The notes under the pieces: model-generated
What the model was told of the DNA's origin: nothing
Database searches by the model: none
The model's input: only the letters and a program-made list of their open reading frames with translations
In this document: positions 16,673 through 24,795 of the stretch, piece by piece
Layout: every line of letters begins with the position of its first letter
Numbering within the stretch: position 1 is the stretch's first letter
Made by a program: the position numbers and the translations under genes
Source: PHAA01 sp022706565
GTDB lineage: Bacteria > Bacillota > Syntrophomonadia > Syntrophomonadales > Syntrophomonadaceae
NCBI GenBank assembly: GCA_040769385.1
Contig: JAXGLD010000003.1
Location: 248,001-312,000 of the forward strand
Direction: 5' to 3'
Length of the DNA: 64,000 nucleotides

Positions 16673-18364
16673 CTATTGTTTTTGCGGATGGTAATGGGTG
16701 TGCAGCAACTCATGAGACTTGTGCCCCAAGGGCTCATGGAGGAAATCCTCATATAGGAACTTGACCTCGGGATTTTCGTGCGACTTGCGCAGAGGCTCTC
16801 CGGCGTCCTCAGCATAGATGGCATCGATCCTCTCTTTCCGTTTCTCGATGGTGGATGGGATAGGCTGGCCGCCTCCGCCGATGCAGCCGCCGGGGCAGCA
16901 CATCACTTCGATGAAGTGGTAAGGAGAGGTGCCGGCTTTAATATCATCCATGATCTTCCTGGCGTTGCCCAACGAGTTGGCTACCGCTACTTTGACCTTG
17001 GTGCCGGCCAGGTCTACTTCTGCTTCCTTCATGCCTTCGAAACCGCGGCAAACGTTGAAATTGACATCCTCAAGCGTTTCTCCGGTCACAACCTCATATA
17101 CGGTGCGGAGGGCAGCTTCCATGACACCGCCTGAGGCGCCGAATATAACTGCCGCACCGGTGTAGGCTCCCAGCAGAGAGTCAAAATTGGCCGGGGCCAG
17201 TTTATCAAAATCGATCGGTTCCATTCGGAACAGCTTACCCAACTCACGGACAGTCAAGACCAGGTCGACATCCTGGTATCCGCTGGAGTTCATCTCCGGA
17301 CGGGCTGCCTCAAATTTCTTGGCGGTGCAGGGCATGATGGAAACCGAGTAAATCTTGGCCGGATCGATTCCCATCTTCTCGGCCCAGTATGTTTTGGCCA
17401 GGGCTCCAAACATCTGCTGCGGCGACTTACAGGTGGAAAGGTGATCGAGTTTGTCAGGATAGAAGGTTTCAATGAAGTTTATCCAGCCGGGGCTGCAGGA
17501 GGTGATCATGGGCAGGGTGCCGCCGGTCTGCAGTCTCTTGAGCAACTCGTTGCCTTCCTCGAGAATAGTGAGGTCAGCGGTGAAGTTGGTATGGAAAACA
17601 TAATCAAAGCCAAGCATTTTGAGCCCAGCCACGAATTTCAGCATATCCAACGATCCAGTCGGCATTCCCACTGCTTCCGCTACCGCTACTCTAACTGCCG
17701 GGGCGATCTGGGTAATTACGATCTTGTCCGGATCGGCGACCGCGGCCAGGAATTTGTCCATCTCTTCATTCTCTACGATGGCGCCTACGGGGCAGGCCAA
17801 GGCACATTGGCCGCATACCACGCAGTTGGTTTCAGCCAGCGGCAAACCGTCAACCGTCTGCACAATACCATTGGCAACCTCCAAAGCCCCCACTGTTTGA
17901 ATGTCATTGCAGACCTCTACGCAGCGCTGGCATAGGGTACATTTGGACATGTCGCGAACCAGGGAAGGGGTGGACCGGTCCTTGGGAATCTGCAGGGGCC
18001 GATTGGAGAATTCCCGGATAAGCAAGGTGTTGGCCAGGTTCTGGAGTTCGCAGTTTAGATTACGGGCACAGTTTAAACAATCTTGGGGATGGACTGACAG
18101 GATTTTCTTTAGGTTCTTTTGCCGGGCGGCGATAATCTCCGGGCTGTAGGTATTTACGACCATATCCGACGTGACTGTTTCAGCACAGGCGGTTTTCAAC
18201 TCACCGTTGATATCGACCATGCAGACCTTGCAGTTGTCTCTCACTTTAAGGTCAGGATGGCTGCACAGGGATGTGATCTCAAAGCCGGCCGCCTTGGCCG
18301 CCTGCATCACCGTAAATCCCTCTGGTACCGCGATGCTGATACCATTGATAGTGACATTGACCAT
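16673..18364 (-). CDS. hydA: [FeFe] hydrogenase, catalytic subunit
   Basis: A 563-residue iron-only hydrogenase that produces or consumes H2 with ferredoxin-type electrons. In order: a plant-ferredoxin-like [2Fe-2S] domain (C34, C45, C48, C60), a His/Cys [4Fe-4S] site (HPQDCLNCARNLNC), two [4Fe-4S] clusters (CTLCQRCVEVC and CVVCGQCALACP), then the H-cluster domain with L1 TSCSPGWINFIE, L2 MPCTAKKFEA and L3 CCPGGCIGGGGQP. All H-cluster cysteines are present. The last 30 residues form a His-rich tail (HKSHELLHTHYHPQKQ). The start has GAGAGGAGAAA upstream. No HydB/HydC-like NADH or ferredoxin subunits are adjacent, so it is probably a single-subunit or separately assembled enzyme. Maturases HydEFG are not in the window. 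Confidence 0.96.
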   Translation of the reverse strand: MVNVTINGISIAVPEGFTVMQAAKAAGFEITSLCSHPDLKVRDNCKVCMVDINGELKTACAETVTSDMVVNTYSPEIIAARQKNLKKILSVHPQDCLNCARNLNCELQNLANTLLIREFSNRPLQIPKDRSTPSLVRDMSKCTLCQRCVEVCNDIQTVGALEVANGIVQTVDGLPLAETNCVVCGQCALACPVGAIVENEEMDKFLAAVADPDKIVITQIAPAVRVAVAEAVGMPTGSLDMLKFVAGLKMLGFDYVFHTNFTADLTILEEGNELLKRLQTGGTLPMITSCSPGWINFIETFYPDKLDHLSTCKSPQQMFGALAKTYWAEKMGIDPAKIYSVSIMPCTAKKFEAARPEMNSSGYQDVDLVLTVRELGKLFRMEPIDFDKLAPANFDSLLGAYTGAAVIFGASGGVMEAALRTVYEVVTGETLEDVNFNVCRGFEGMKEAEVDLAGTKVKVAVANSLGNARKIMDDIKAGTSPYHFIEVMCCPGGCIGGGGQPIPSTIEKRKERIDAIYAEDAGEPLRKSHENPEVKFLYEDFLHEPLGHKSHELLHTHYHPQKQ

Positions 18365-18394
18365 GCGATTTCTCCTCTCCCATCTTTGTGAAAA

Positions 18395-18409
18395 TTAGTG
18401 CATCACTAA
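18395..18409. promoter_or_regulatory. Operator-like inverted repeat in the hydrogenase leader
   Basis: TTAGTG and CACTAA are separated by CAT. The repeat lies 10 to 25 bases downstream of the -10 box of the hydrogenase promoter, a classic repression position. It does not match the Rex consensus (TTGTGA-N6-TCACAA), so the regulator is unknown. Confidence 0.45.
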
Positions 18410-18419
18410 ATCTGAAATC

Positions 18420-18448
18420 AGTTTATGGGGTGAGGGGAGAGGTGTCAA
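18420..18448 (-). promoter_or_regulatory. Promoter of the hydrogenase gene
   Basis: On the minus strand a perfect TTGACA is followed by a 17-base spacer and TAAACT. The leader to the start codon is about 50 bases. Confidence 0.75.
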
Positions 18449-18491
18449 TACATTTTTTGGATATTCATAATACCTGGGACTGCTAGCCCAA

Positions 18492-18680
18492 TTATTTTTT
18501 ATCAGAATATAATTGGCCTGCTGATGCCCAATTGGTGCGGGGATATTCCTCGATAACCATCTCAACGACTTCCGGTTTTATATTCAGAATCCGCACCGTT
18601 TCCCGGGTCAGGACTTCGGCTAGTTCCCGTTTCTGCTCCAGGGAACGGCCCTCCAGCATCTTGACGTTTATTATCGGCAT
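18492..18680 (-). CDS. 4-oxalocrotonate tautomerase-like protein
   Basis: A 62-residue protein of the small tautomerase family. After removal of the initiator Met, Pro-1 (MPIINVKMLEGRSLEQKREL) is the catalytic base. The rest shows the usual beta-alpha-beta length and an IEEYPRTNWASAG segment. Family members act as hexamers on keto-enol substrates; the substrate here is unknown and need not be aromatic degradation. AAGGAGGAGA precedes the start; eight further codons upstream would include that site. It lies 58 bases after pheA on the same strand but has a good promoter of its own. Confidence 0.85.
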   Translation of the reverse strand: MPIINVKMLEGRSLEQKRELAEVLTRETVRILNIKPEVVEMVIEEYPRTNWASAGQLYSDKK

Positions 18681-18715
18681 GTTAATCTCTCCTCCTTCTT
18701 GCATTTACTGGTGAT

Positions 18716-18744
18716 ATTATAGGCATATCGCATGAGATTCACAA
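18716..18744 (-). promoter_or_regulatory. Promoter for the tautomerase gene
   Basis: On the minus strand TTGTGA, a 17-base spacer and TATAAT; the -35 overlaps the last codons of pheA. Confidence 0.55.
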
Positions 18745-19638
18745 ACAGCTTCCATTGAGAGACTCGCTCCGGCTGGTGACTTTATGATAGGTCCGGTATG
18801 ATCCCAGCAATCGCAGGTCGGCAACGATATTCCGCAGGCCCCTTAAAGCTTTGCCGATGCGTGGTTCCAGTTGATGTCCCTCGATATCGATGAAAAAAAG
18901 GTAGTTGCCGATCCTGGTTTTAGCGGGTCGGGATTCAATTTTGCTCATGTTAACTCCATAAAGGTAGAATTGCTCCAAGGCTTTAAACAGGGCGCCGGGC
19001 CGATCACGCAAAGATATTACCAGTGAAGTCTTATAGGCACCTTTGCCTTCTTTTTCACTGTTGGGCGAGGAACGATCCTTACCAGCTGGGGTCAGGATAA
19101 TGAAACGGGTTTCATTATCGCCGCGATCCTGTATCTCTAGCCGCAAAATGGAAAGCCCATACGTCCGGGCGGCTGCTTGCGTACCGATGGCTGCCCATGG
19201 CAGATTGGATTCCGCCACCCGGTGAGCAGCCTCGGCAGTGCTGGCCATGGTTACCAGGTTAATATCACCCAGGCTTTTGGAGAGATATTGGCGGCACTGA
19301 GCCAAGGCTTGCGGGTGCGACAGTACTTGGGTGATATTTTCCAGCTTCACCCCGGGGCGGGCCAGGAGATTATGCCTGACGGGGAGAATCACCTCGCCCG
19401 CGATCTCCAGAGGGTATTCATAAGCCAACAAGTCCAGGGTCAAGTTTACTGATCCTTCACAGGAGTTCTCGACCGGGACGATCCCGCAATCGGCTTCGTG
19501 ACAGTGCACTGCGGCAAATACTCCATCTATGGAAGAACAGGGTATTAGTTCCCAGTTGTTATTCGGGTTGGTCATTACCTGGGCCGCTTCTTCGCAAAAG
19601 GTTCCGGCCGGTCCCAGGTAACCCATTTTTCTTTTCAT
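18739..19638 (-). CDS. pheA: Prephenate dehydratase
   Basis: Converts prephenate to phenylpyruvate, the committed phenylalanine step. The 299-residue protein opens with GYLGPAGTFCEEAA, carries VENSCEGSVNLTLD in the substrate site and the catalytic DNETRFIIL (TRF) motif, and ends in an ACT regulatory domain with the Phe-binding signatures RPGALFKALEQF and ESRP. It is a stand-alone dehydratase without a fused chorismate mutase. ATG at 19638 is placed eight bases behind AAAGGAG; a GTG one codon earlier is possible. aroF lies 15 bases upstream, so the two share the T-box-controlled transcript. Confidence 0.95.
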   Translation of the reverse strand: MKRKMGYLGPAGTFCEEAAQVMTNPNNNWELIPCSSIDGVFAAVHCHEADCGIVPVENSCEGSVNLTLDLLAYEYPLEIAGEVILPVRHNLLARPGVKLENITQVLSHPQALAQCRQYLSKSLGDINLVTMASTAEAAHRVAESNLPWAAIGTQAAARTYGLSILRLEIQDRGDNETRFIILTPAGKDRSSPNSEKEGKGAYKTSLVISLRDRPGALFKALEQFYLYGVNMSKIESRPAKTRIGNYLFFIDIEGHQLEPRIGKALRGLRNIVADLRLLGSYRTYHKVTSRSESLNGSCL

Positions 19639-19653
19639 CACCCAAGCTCCTTT

Positions 19654-20697
19654 CTAAGCAACCTCGTGGGGGATACTGGTGCCGGCTAAATTCCTGCCGA
19701 CCGCTGCAGCAATTAGGGATAATTGTTGCATTAATTGCTCCAACTCGGGAGGAGTAAGCGACTGAGGTCCATCTGACAGGGCTTTGGCAGGCTCGGGGTG
19801 CATCTCCAGGATAAGTCCATCCGCCCCTGCCGCTATGGCAGCCATAGACATGGGCAGAACCAGTCCCCGGTCGCCGGTGCCGTGACTGGGATCAACCAGG
19901 ATCGGGAGGTGGCTTAGTCGCTTGACCAGTGGCACGGCACTCAGATCCAAGGTGTTGCGGGTGGCCGTCTCGAAGGTGCGGATACCTCTCTCACACAGTA
20001 TCACCCGGCTGTTGCCTTCGGACATGATGTATTCGGCCGCCATCAGCCACTCCTCTACAGTTGCGGACATACCGCGCTTGAGCAGCACCGGCTTATCAGT
20101 CTGACCCACTGCCTTTAGCAACCGGAAATTTTGCATGTTCCTGGCTCCTACCTGCACCATATCTACATAGTCCAGAGCCATTTGCAGGCTAGCTTCATCG
20201 ATGACTTCTGTTACTACAGGCAGACCTGTCGTTTGCGAGGCTTCTTTTAGTATCTTAAGCCCTTCTTCTTCAAGACCCTGGAAACTGTAAGGGGAGGTGC
20301 GAGGTTTGAACGCGCCGCCCCTTATAATCTGGGCTCCGGCCTGCCGCACCTGATGGGCAGAGGTAAGCAATTGGGGACGACTCTCTACCGCGCAGGGACC
20401 GGCAATAATGGTCAGATCCGCCCCTCCCACCGTAACCGCTCCTACTTGGATGGTTGTGTTATCTCCTTTGCATTCCCGGCTGACCAGTTTGTACGGCTTC
20501 ATAATGGGGACAATTTTCTCCACCCCGGGCATCAGCTGCAAGTCCTGCAAGTCGCTGACCGGCCGGTCTCCCACAGCGCCTATCACAATGCGTTTAACGC
20601 CTCTGATCAGCTGGGTCTGGAAACCCAACCTGTCCAACATTGTGTTTACCGCCTCGATTTGCTGAACGCTCGACGTCATTTCCATCACTACTACCAT
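19654..20697 (-). CDS. aroF: 3-deoxy-7-phosphoheptulonate synthase (AroF/AroA-beta type)
   Basis: Makes DAHP from phosphoenolpyruvate and erythrose 4-phosphate, the entry to the shikimate pathway. The 347-residue protein has a ferredoxin-like N-terminal regulatory domain (first 75 residues) and a type I-beta barrel related to KDO8P synthase: IIAGPCAVES, RGGAFKPRTSPYSF, and LVDPSHGTGDRG are the PEP, phosphate and metal-binding signatures. The N-terminal domain type is known to mediate feedback inhibition in relatives. The start follows AGGGAGGAAT. Upstream lies a Phe-type T-box leader with its own promoter, which ties this enzyme to phenylalanine supply. Confidence 0.95.
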   Translation of the reverse strand: MVVVMEMTSSVQQIEAVNTMLDRLGFQTQLIRGVKRIVIGAVGDRPVSDLQDLQLMPGVEKIVPIMKPYKLVSRECKGDNTTIQVGAVTVGGADLTIIAGPCAVESRPQLLTSAHQVRQAGAQIIRGGAFKPRTSPYSFQGLEEEGLKILKEASQTTGLPVVTEVIDEASLQMALDYVDMVQVGARNMQNFRLLKAVGQTDKPVLLKRGMSATVEEWLMAAEYIMSEGNSRVILCERGIRTFETATRNTLDLSAVPLVKRLSHLPILVDPSHGTGDRGLVLPMSMAAIAAGADGLILEMHPEPAKALSDGPQSLTPPELEQLMQQLSLIAAAVGRNLAGTSIPHEVA

Positions 20698-20710
20698 TTT
20701 GATTCCTCCC

Positions 20711-20790
20711 TAAAAATATTTGTGCCCATAGCCTATGCCCCAAAGGGACGCAAGCTATGGGCTTCCGTGGTACCACCCTTGTTGATCCAT
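20711..20790 (-). promoter_or_regulatory. Second T-box antiterminator/terminator module without Stem I
   Basis: On the minus strand the T-box sequence GGGTGGTACCACGG (20778-20765) is followed by a hairpin GCCCATAGC/GCTATGGGC (20762-20724) and then a displaced U-rich stretch (AAATATTTTT). Only about 60 bases separate it from the first module's terminator, too few for its own Stem I. It would therefore depend on the upstream Stem I or act as a partial duplicate. Confidence 0.7.
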
Positions 20791-20839
20791 AAAGGACCCA
20801 CTCACCAAGATACGGGAAAAATCAATCCCCCTGATAAAC

Positions 20840-21120
20840 AAAAAAGCCTTCCATCCCAAGGGACGAAAAGCTACCTGCTTACCGCGTTACCACCCAAGTT
20901 GACCTGCCACGGGGACAGATCCGCTCTGACAAAGGTGCGGGAACTGTTGTTCCGATACCTCCTTCCTTTTAACGTTGGAAGACTACGGCTCAGCCTACTC
21001 ATCCTCTAGGGGATTCAGCCTGCGACTCCGGAGAGAACTTCGATCAATCATGCTTTGAAAGCGCTTCCAGTCGATGACGCTTTCTCCCTGTAAAGCTGGG
21101 GTTGACCTACTTTGCTCCTT
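20840..21120 (-). promoter_or_regulatory. T-box leader with Phe specifier, upstream of aroF-pheA
   Basis: On the minus strand: AGTA of the Specifier-loop 5' side at 21111-21108, the Specifier context GAAG-TTC-TCTCCGGAG with TTC (Phe) at 21037-21035, the T-box sequence GGGTGGTAACGCGG (20895-20882) and a terminator (AGCTTTTCGTCCC pairing with GGGATGGAAGGCT, then T6) at 20872-20840. UGGU in the bulge is complementary to the ACCA end of the tRNA-Phe at 11678. Uncharged tRNA-Phe should permit read-through into aroF. Confidence 0.88.
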
Positions 21121-21151
21121 CATGGTCATTACCAAGATGAAATTACTAGAC

Positions 21152-21180
21152 AGTATAGCACTGGCGCGAAGGTGAATCAA
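21152..21180 (-). promoter_or_regulatory. Promoter of the aroF T-box leader
   Basis: On the minus strand TTGATT, 17 bases, TATACT. It begins just after the aroB stop codon, so aroF-pheA can be expressed separately from aroA-aroB. Confidence 0.7.
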
Positions 21181-21198
21181 TAGCCGATTTTGATTTCT

Positions 21199-22263
21199 TT
21201 AGTACAATACCCGGGCTATTTGGCTTTCACTAATATTGGCAAATACCTGGCTGGAACCTATCCCGGTTGGCAAGACTAGTTGCAGCTGGCCGCCAACGCT
21301 CTTTTTGTCTTTGCGCATTTGGTTAATAATATCACTGCTGACCAACCGCTCATATGTGGTCGGCAAGCCCAAGGAAACTATGAGGTTTTGGATCCGATCA
21401 TGATCACTGGACGACAATACACCAGATTCGGCTGCCAGACGGGCAGCCAATACGATACCAATAGCTACCGCCTCACCATGATTATAGCGGCGATAACCGG
21501 TTAAGGCCTCCAAAGCATGCCCGAAGGTGTGACCAAGATTCAGCAGGGCTCGGATGCCTCCCTCTGTTTCGTCCTGAGCGACTATATCTGCTTTGATCGC
21601 GCAGCAGCGGTGCACAATCTGCTGCAGGCATTCCGGGTCGCGGCTTCCGATCGCAGTCTGGTTTTGCTCCAAGAAGCCGAAGAAACCACTATCCCATATA
21701 ATCCCGTATTTAATCACTTCAGCCAGACCGGTCAGGTATTCTCTTTCCGGCAAGGTCTTGATGAAGGAGACGTCGATGAAGACCAGAGAAGGCTGATGAA
21801 AGGTTCCAACCAGGTTTTTGCCTTGAGGCAGGTTGACCCCGGTCTTGCCCCCCACACTGCTGTCGACCTGGGCCAGAAGGGTGGTGGGTACTTGAATATA
21901 GCGAATCCCCCGCATATAGATGGAGGCGGCAAAGCCAGCCACGTCGCCAGGAATGCCTCCTCCCAGGGCTATCACCGTCGAATGGCGATCCAGACCTAAT
22001 TCCACCATCTTTTCTGTCAAGGTTCCAACGGTAGTCAGGTTTTTATGATCCTCACCGCCGGGAAAGACTGCCAGTTCAACCTTAAAACCGCCCGACCGCA
22101 TCAACTCCAGCACGCGGTTACCGGCAATCTCAGCCACCTTGGCGTCGGTGATGATCATCATGGCCGAGGTCCTGGGGATGAAGTCCAGCCAAGGCATCAA
22201 TTGCGGCAGCCAGTCGTTGCCGATATGTATCTCGTAGCTGCGATCCCCCAGTTCAACCCGCAT
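21199..22263 (-). CDS. aroB: 3-dehydroquinate synthase
   Basis: The second shikimate-pathway step, NAD- and Zn-dependent. The 354-residue protein contains FPGGEDHKNL, the NAD loop (ALGGGIPGDVAGFAA), the conserved VPTTLLAQVDSSVGGKTGVN signature, and LLNLGHTFGHALE with zinc-binding histidines, plus NHGEAVAIG. All residues expected of an active enzyme are visible. The ATG at 22263 follows GGGGAGAA. It lies 52 bases after aroA and is probably co-transcribed with it. Confidence 0.95.
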   Translation of the reverse strand: MRVELGDRSYEIHIGNDWLPQLMPWLDFIPRTSAMMIITDAKVAEIAGNRVLELMRSGGFKVELAVFPGGEDHKNLTTVGTLTEKMVELGLDRHSTVIALGGGIPGDVAGFAASIYMRGIRYIQVPTTLLAQVDSSVGGKTGVNLPQGKNLVGTFHQPSLVFIDVSFIKTLPEREYLTGLAEVIKYGIIWDSGFFGFLEQNQTAIGSRDPECLQQIVHRCCAIKADIVAQDETEGGIRALLNLGHTFGHALEALTGYRRYNHGEAVAIGIVLAARLAAESGVLSSSDHDRIQNLIVSLGLPTTYERLVSSDIINQMRKDKKSVGGQLQLVLPTGIGSSQVFANISESQIARVLY

Positions 22264-22315
22264 GACATGTTCTCCCCAATCGTGCTATTTCATCTATGCC
22301 TATTAAATCATGGTC

Positions 22316-23599
22316 CTATTCATAAAGACTTGCCAGTGTCGATTCAAACCCAGGGAAAGATATGTCTATGCATTCCGCTCCGTGCACAATGGTTGGGCCA
22401 TTGGCCACCAGGCCCATCAAGGCGCAAGCCATGGCAATACGGTGGTCATGATAGGATTCGCAAACCGCGCCCTCATAATTACGGCCGCCCTTTATTATCA
22501 GACCATCTTCGGTTTCATCGATGCTGACTCCAAAACGTCTTAATTCCGTCGCTATAGCTTGAAGACGGTTGCTCTCTTTAACCTTGAGTTCGGTGGCATC
22601 CCTGATTATGGTGGTACCCTCGGCGGCTGCTGCGGCCACCGCCAGGACCGGTATCTCATCAATCAAGCGGGGGATTAAGCTGCCGCCAATGCTTACACCC
22701 TTTAGTCCGTGACCTGATACGGTAATATCGCCCATGGGTTCGCCGGAAGTCAGACTCTGGTTGGTAATGGTTATATCCGCCCCCATCTCGCGCAAGACAT
22801 CCAGGATACCGGTTCGGGTCGGATTGAGACCTACCTTGGAGATGGTGAGGCATGAGCCTGGCACAATGGCCCCGGCTACCAGGAAGAAGGCTGCCGATGA
22901 TATATCCCCGGGGACCGTAATCGGCTGGGCGGTGAGTGGTCCCGGTCCAATGGAGGTGGTTAAACCTTCGATTTTAATGTTGGCGCCAAAAGCCGCCAGC
23001 ATTTTTTCGGTATGGTCTCTGGATAAAGCCGGTTCGGTAACCGAGGTGACTCCCTGCCCATAAAGCCCGGCCAGCAGTACCGCCGATTTTATCTGGGCGC
23101 TGGCCACCGGGGTCAGATAATCGATAGCCCGTAGATGGCCCCCTTTTATAGCCAGGGGAGCAAAACGGCCGTTGCCGCGACCCCAGACCTGGGCTCCCAT
23201 TTGGCGTAAAGGCTCGGCTATGCGGGCCATAGGACGCCTGCGGATGGTATGGTCGCCGGTCAAGATCGATAGGAATTCCTGGCCCGCCAATACCCCCGCC
23301 AACAAACGCATGGTGGTGCCGGAGTTGCCGACATCCAAATAATCGTCCGGCTCTTTCAGGCCATCCAAACTACAACCATGGACCTGCAACCGGTTTGGTG
23401 CCAATTCAGTGATCTCCACTCCCAGTTGCCTGATACAGCGTACCGTGCTCCAGCAATCCTGTCCGGGCAAAAAATTGTCGATGCTGGTAATGCCATTAGC
23501 GATCGCTCCCAGTATAACCGAGCGATGGGAAATGGATTTGTCTCCCGGTATGGATAGGGTTCGGGTTACGGGCTGCAGAGGATTGACCATCAAGTTCAT
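22316..23599 (-). CDS. aroA: 3-phosphoshikimate 1-carboxyvinyltransferase (EPSP synthase)
   Basis: Transfers the enolpyruvyl group of PEP to shikimate 3-phosphate. The 427-residue protein has GDKSISHRSVILGA at the N-terminus, the NSGTTMRLLAG loop near residue 92, TGDHTIRRRPM, RDHTEKML, and LKVKESNRLQAI followed by YHDHRIAMA. These are the complete PEP and shikimate phosphate sites. It opens the aromatic block; its promoter lies about 60 bases upstream. The ribosome binding site (GAGAGATG) is modest. Confidence 0.95.
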   Translation of the reverse strand: MNLMVNPLQPVTRTLSIPGDKSISHRSVILGAIANGITSIDNFLPGQDCWSTVRCIRQLGVEITELAPNRLQVHGCSLDGLKEPDDYLDVGNSGTTMRLLAGVLAGQEFLSILTGDHTIRRRPMARIAEPLRQMGAQVWGRGNGRFAPLAIKGGHLRAIDYLTPVASAQIKSAVLLAGLYGQGVTSVTEPALSRDHTEKMLAAFGANIKIEGLTTSIGPGPLTAQPITVPGDISSAAFFLVAGAIVPGSCLTISKVGLNPTRTGILDVLREMGADITITNQSLTSGEPMGDITVSGHGLKGVSIGGSLIPRLIDEIPVLAVAAAAAEGTTIIRDATELKVKESNRLQAIATELRRFGVSIDETEDGLIIKGGRNYEGAVCESYHDHRIAMACALMGLVANGPTIVHGAECIDISFPGFESTLASLYE

Positions 23600-23655
23600 T
23601 TGTCATCTCTCTTTTCCATGGAATTTACCTTTAAGAATGCGGAGGTTAGGTAATA

Positions 23656-23683
23656 ATTATAATCGAAAGAAGCAGGAAAACAA
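23656..23683 (-). promoter_or_regulatory. Promoter for aroA-aroB
   Basis: On the minus strand TTGTTT, 16 bases, TATAAT. A TATAAT on the plus strand at 23721 may serve the ABC transporter genes, but its -35 is weak. Confidence 0.5.
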
Positions 23684-23793
23684 AACCAAGGGTCTGGTTT
23701 ATTTAGGCATGTGGTTGCAGTATAATCGTTTTAGGAAAAAAATCACAAGTCTACAATAGTCTAGATAGAATTGAGAGAAAAGGAGTGTAACGG

Positions 23794-24795
23794 GTGAAAA
23801 GAAAAACTCTTACCTTATTGATCCTGGGTATGTTCTTGGTTGTTCTCGGTGGTTGCCAGACCGCCAATCAACCATCCTCTCAGCCCAATCAACCCACTGC
23901 GGCCGTAAACTTAAAGGTGGCCGTATTGAGAGGGCCCACCGCCCTTAGTATGGTCCAAATGCTGGATGCCCGGCCCAGCTTGGGAGAGAACGTTCAAGCC
24001 GAATACATCATCGAACAGTCCCCGGATACGCTTAATGCCAAACTGCTGACCGGTGAGATCGCGATGGCCACAATTCCCACCAATATGGCTGCCAAGCTGT
24101 ACAACAAAGGAGTCAATTATCAGCTGGCGGCGATGAATACCTGGGGCGTATTATATGTGGTTACCAACGGCGATGTAGTTGAGAGCTGGTCTGATCTAAA
24201 AGGCAAAAACATCGATAATAGCGGCCAGGGAGCTGCCACCGACGTGGTCTTCCGATATTTGCTCAGTAAGAATGGAATCGACCCGGAAAAAGATGTCACC
24301 ATTAAGTACGTGCCCAGTCCGGCGGAGCAAGCCCAATTGGCCATCGCCGGTAAAAGCGATATTACTGTCCTTCCCGAACCCTGGGTGTCGACTGTGTTGA
24401 ATAGGAATAAAGACCTTAAATTAGCCCTGGACATGCAGCAGGAGTGGGTCCGAATCAACGGCGCCGATGTGCCCTTCGCCCAGACCTGCCTGGTGGTCAA
24501 CGCCGACTTTGCCAAGAATAACCCGGCTGTAGTGACCAAATTCCTGGAAGAATATGCAGCCGCAATAGACTGGGTCAATAAGAATCCGGCCGCCGCCGGC
24601 GAACTGATCAAGAAACAGGACATCGGCATCCCGGCCGACGTTGCCGCCGCTGCTATTCCTCGCTGCAACCTGCGCTATATGAGCGCTATCGATGCCAAGC
24701 CGGCGGTGGAAAAATACTTGCAGGTGCTCCTGGACTTCTCCCCTGATTCTATAGGAGGGAAACTTCCAGATGCGAAATTCTACTATCAGAAATAG
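23794..24795 (+). CDS. ABC transporter substrate-binding lipoprotein (SsuA/TauA/NMT1-like)
   Basis: A 333-residue secreted lipoprotein. The signal peptide is followed by the lipobox LGGC, with the lipidated Cys at residue 21. The mature part has the type II periplasmic-binding fold: KVAVLRGPTALSMVQM at the start, a DLKGKNIDNSGQGAATD hinge and a VLPEPWVSTVL segment that fit the NMT1/SsuA/TauA group. The ligand could be a nitrate, sulfonate, taurine, bicarbonate or a pyrimidine precursor. No TPP riboswitch precedes it, which argues mildly against thiamine precursors. GTG start with AAAAGGAG upstream. It overlaps the permease gene by 26 bases. Confidence 0.88.
   Translation: MKRKTLTLLILGMFLVVLGGCQTANQPSSQPNQPTAAVNLKVAVLRGPTALSMVQMLDARPSLGENVQAEYIIEQSPDTLNAKLLTGEIAMATIPTNMAAKLYNKGVNYQLAAMNTWGVLYVVTNGDVVESWSDLKGKNIDNSGQGAATDVVFRYLLSKNGIDPEKDVTIKYVPSPAEQAQLAIAGKSDITVLPEPWVSTVLNRNKDLKLALDMQQEWVRINGADVPFAQTCLVVNADFAKNNPAVVTKFLEEYAAAIDWVNKNPAAAGELIKKQDIGIPADVAAAAIPRCNLRYMSAIDAKPAVEKYLQVLLDFSPDSIGGKLPDAKFYYQK

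Noticed and set aside
16538..16756. 72-codon plus-strand ORF over the hydrogenase terminator
   Set aside because: Spans the terminator and antisense of hydA, with no ribosome binding site.
18395..18409. Rex binding site at the hydrogenase
   Set aside because: TTAGTG-N3-CACTAA differs from the Rex pattern in both arm sequence and spacing.
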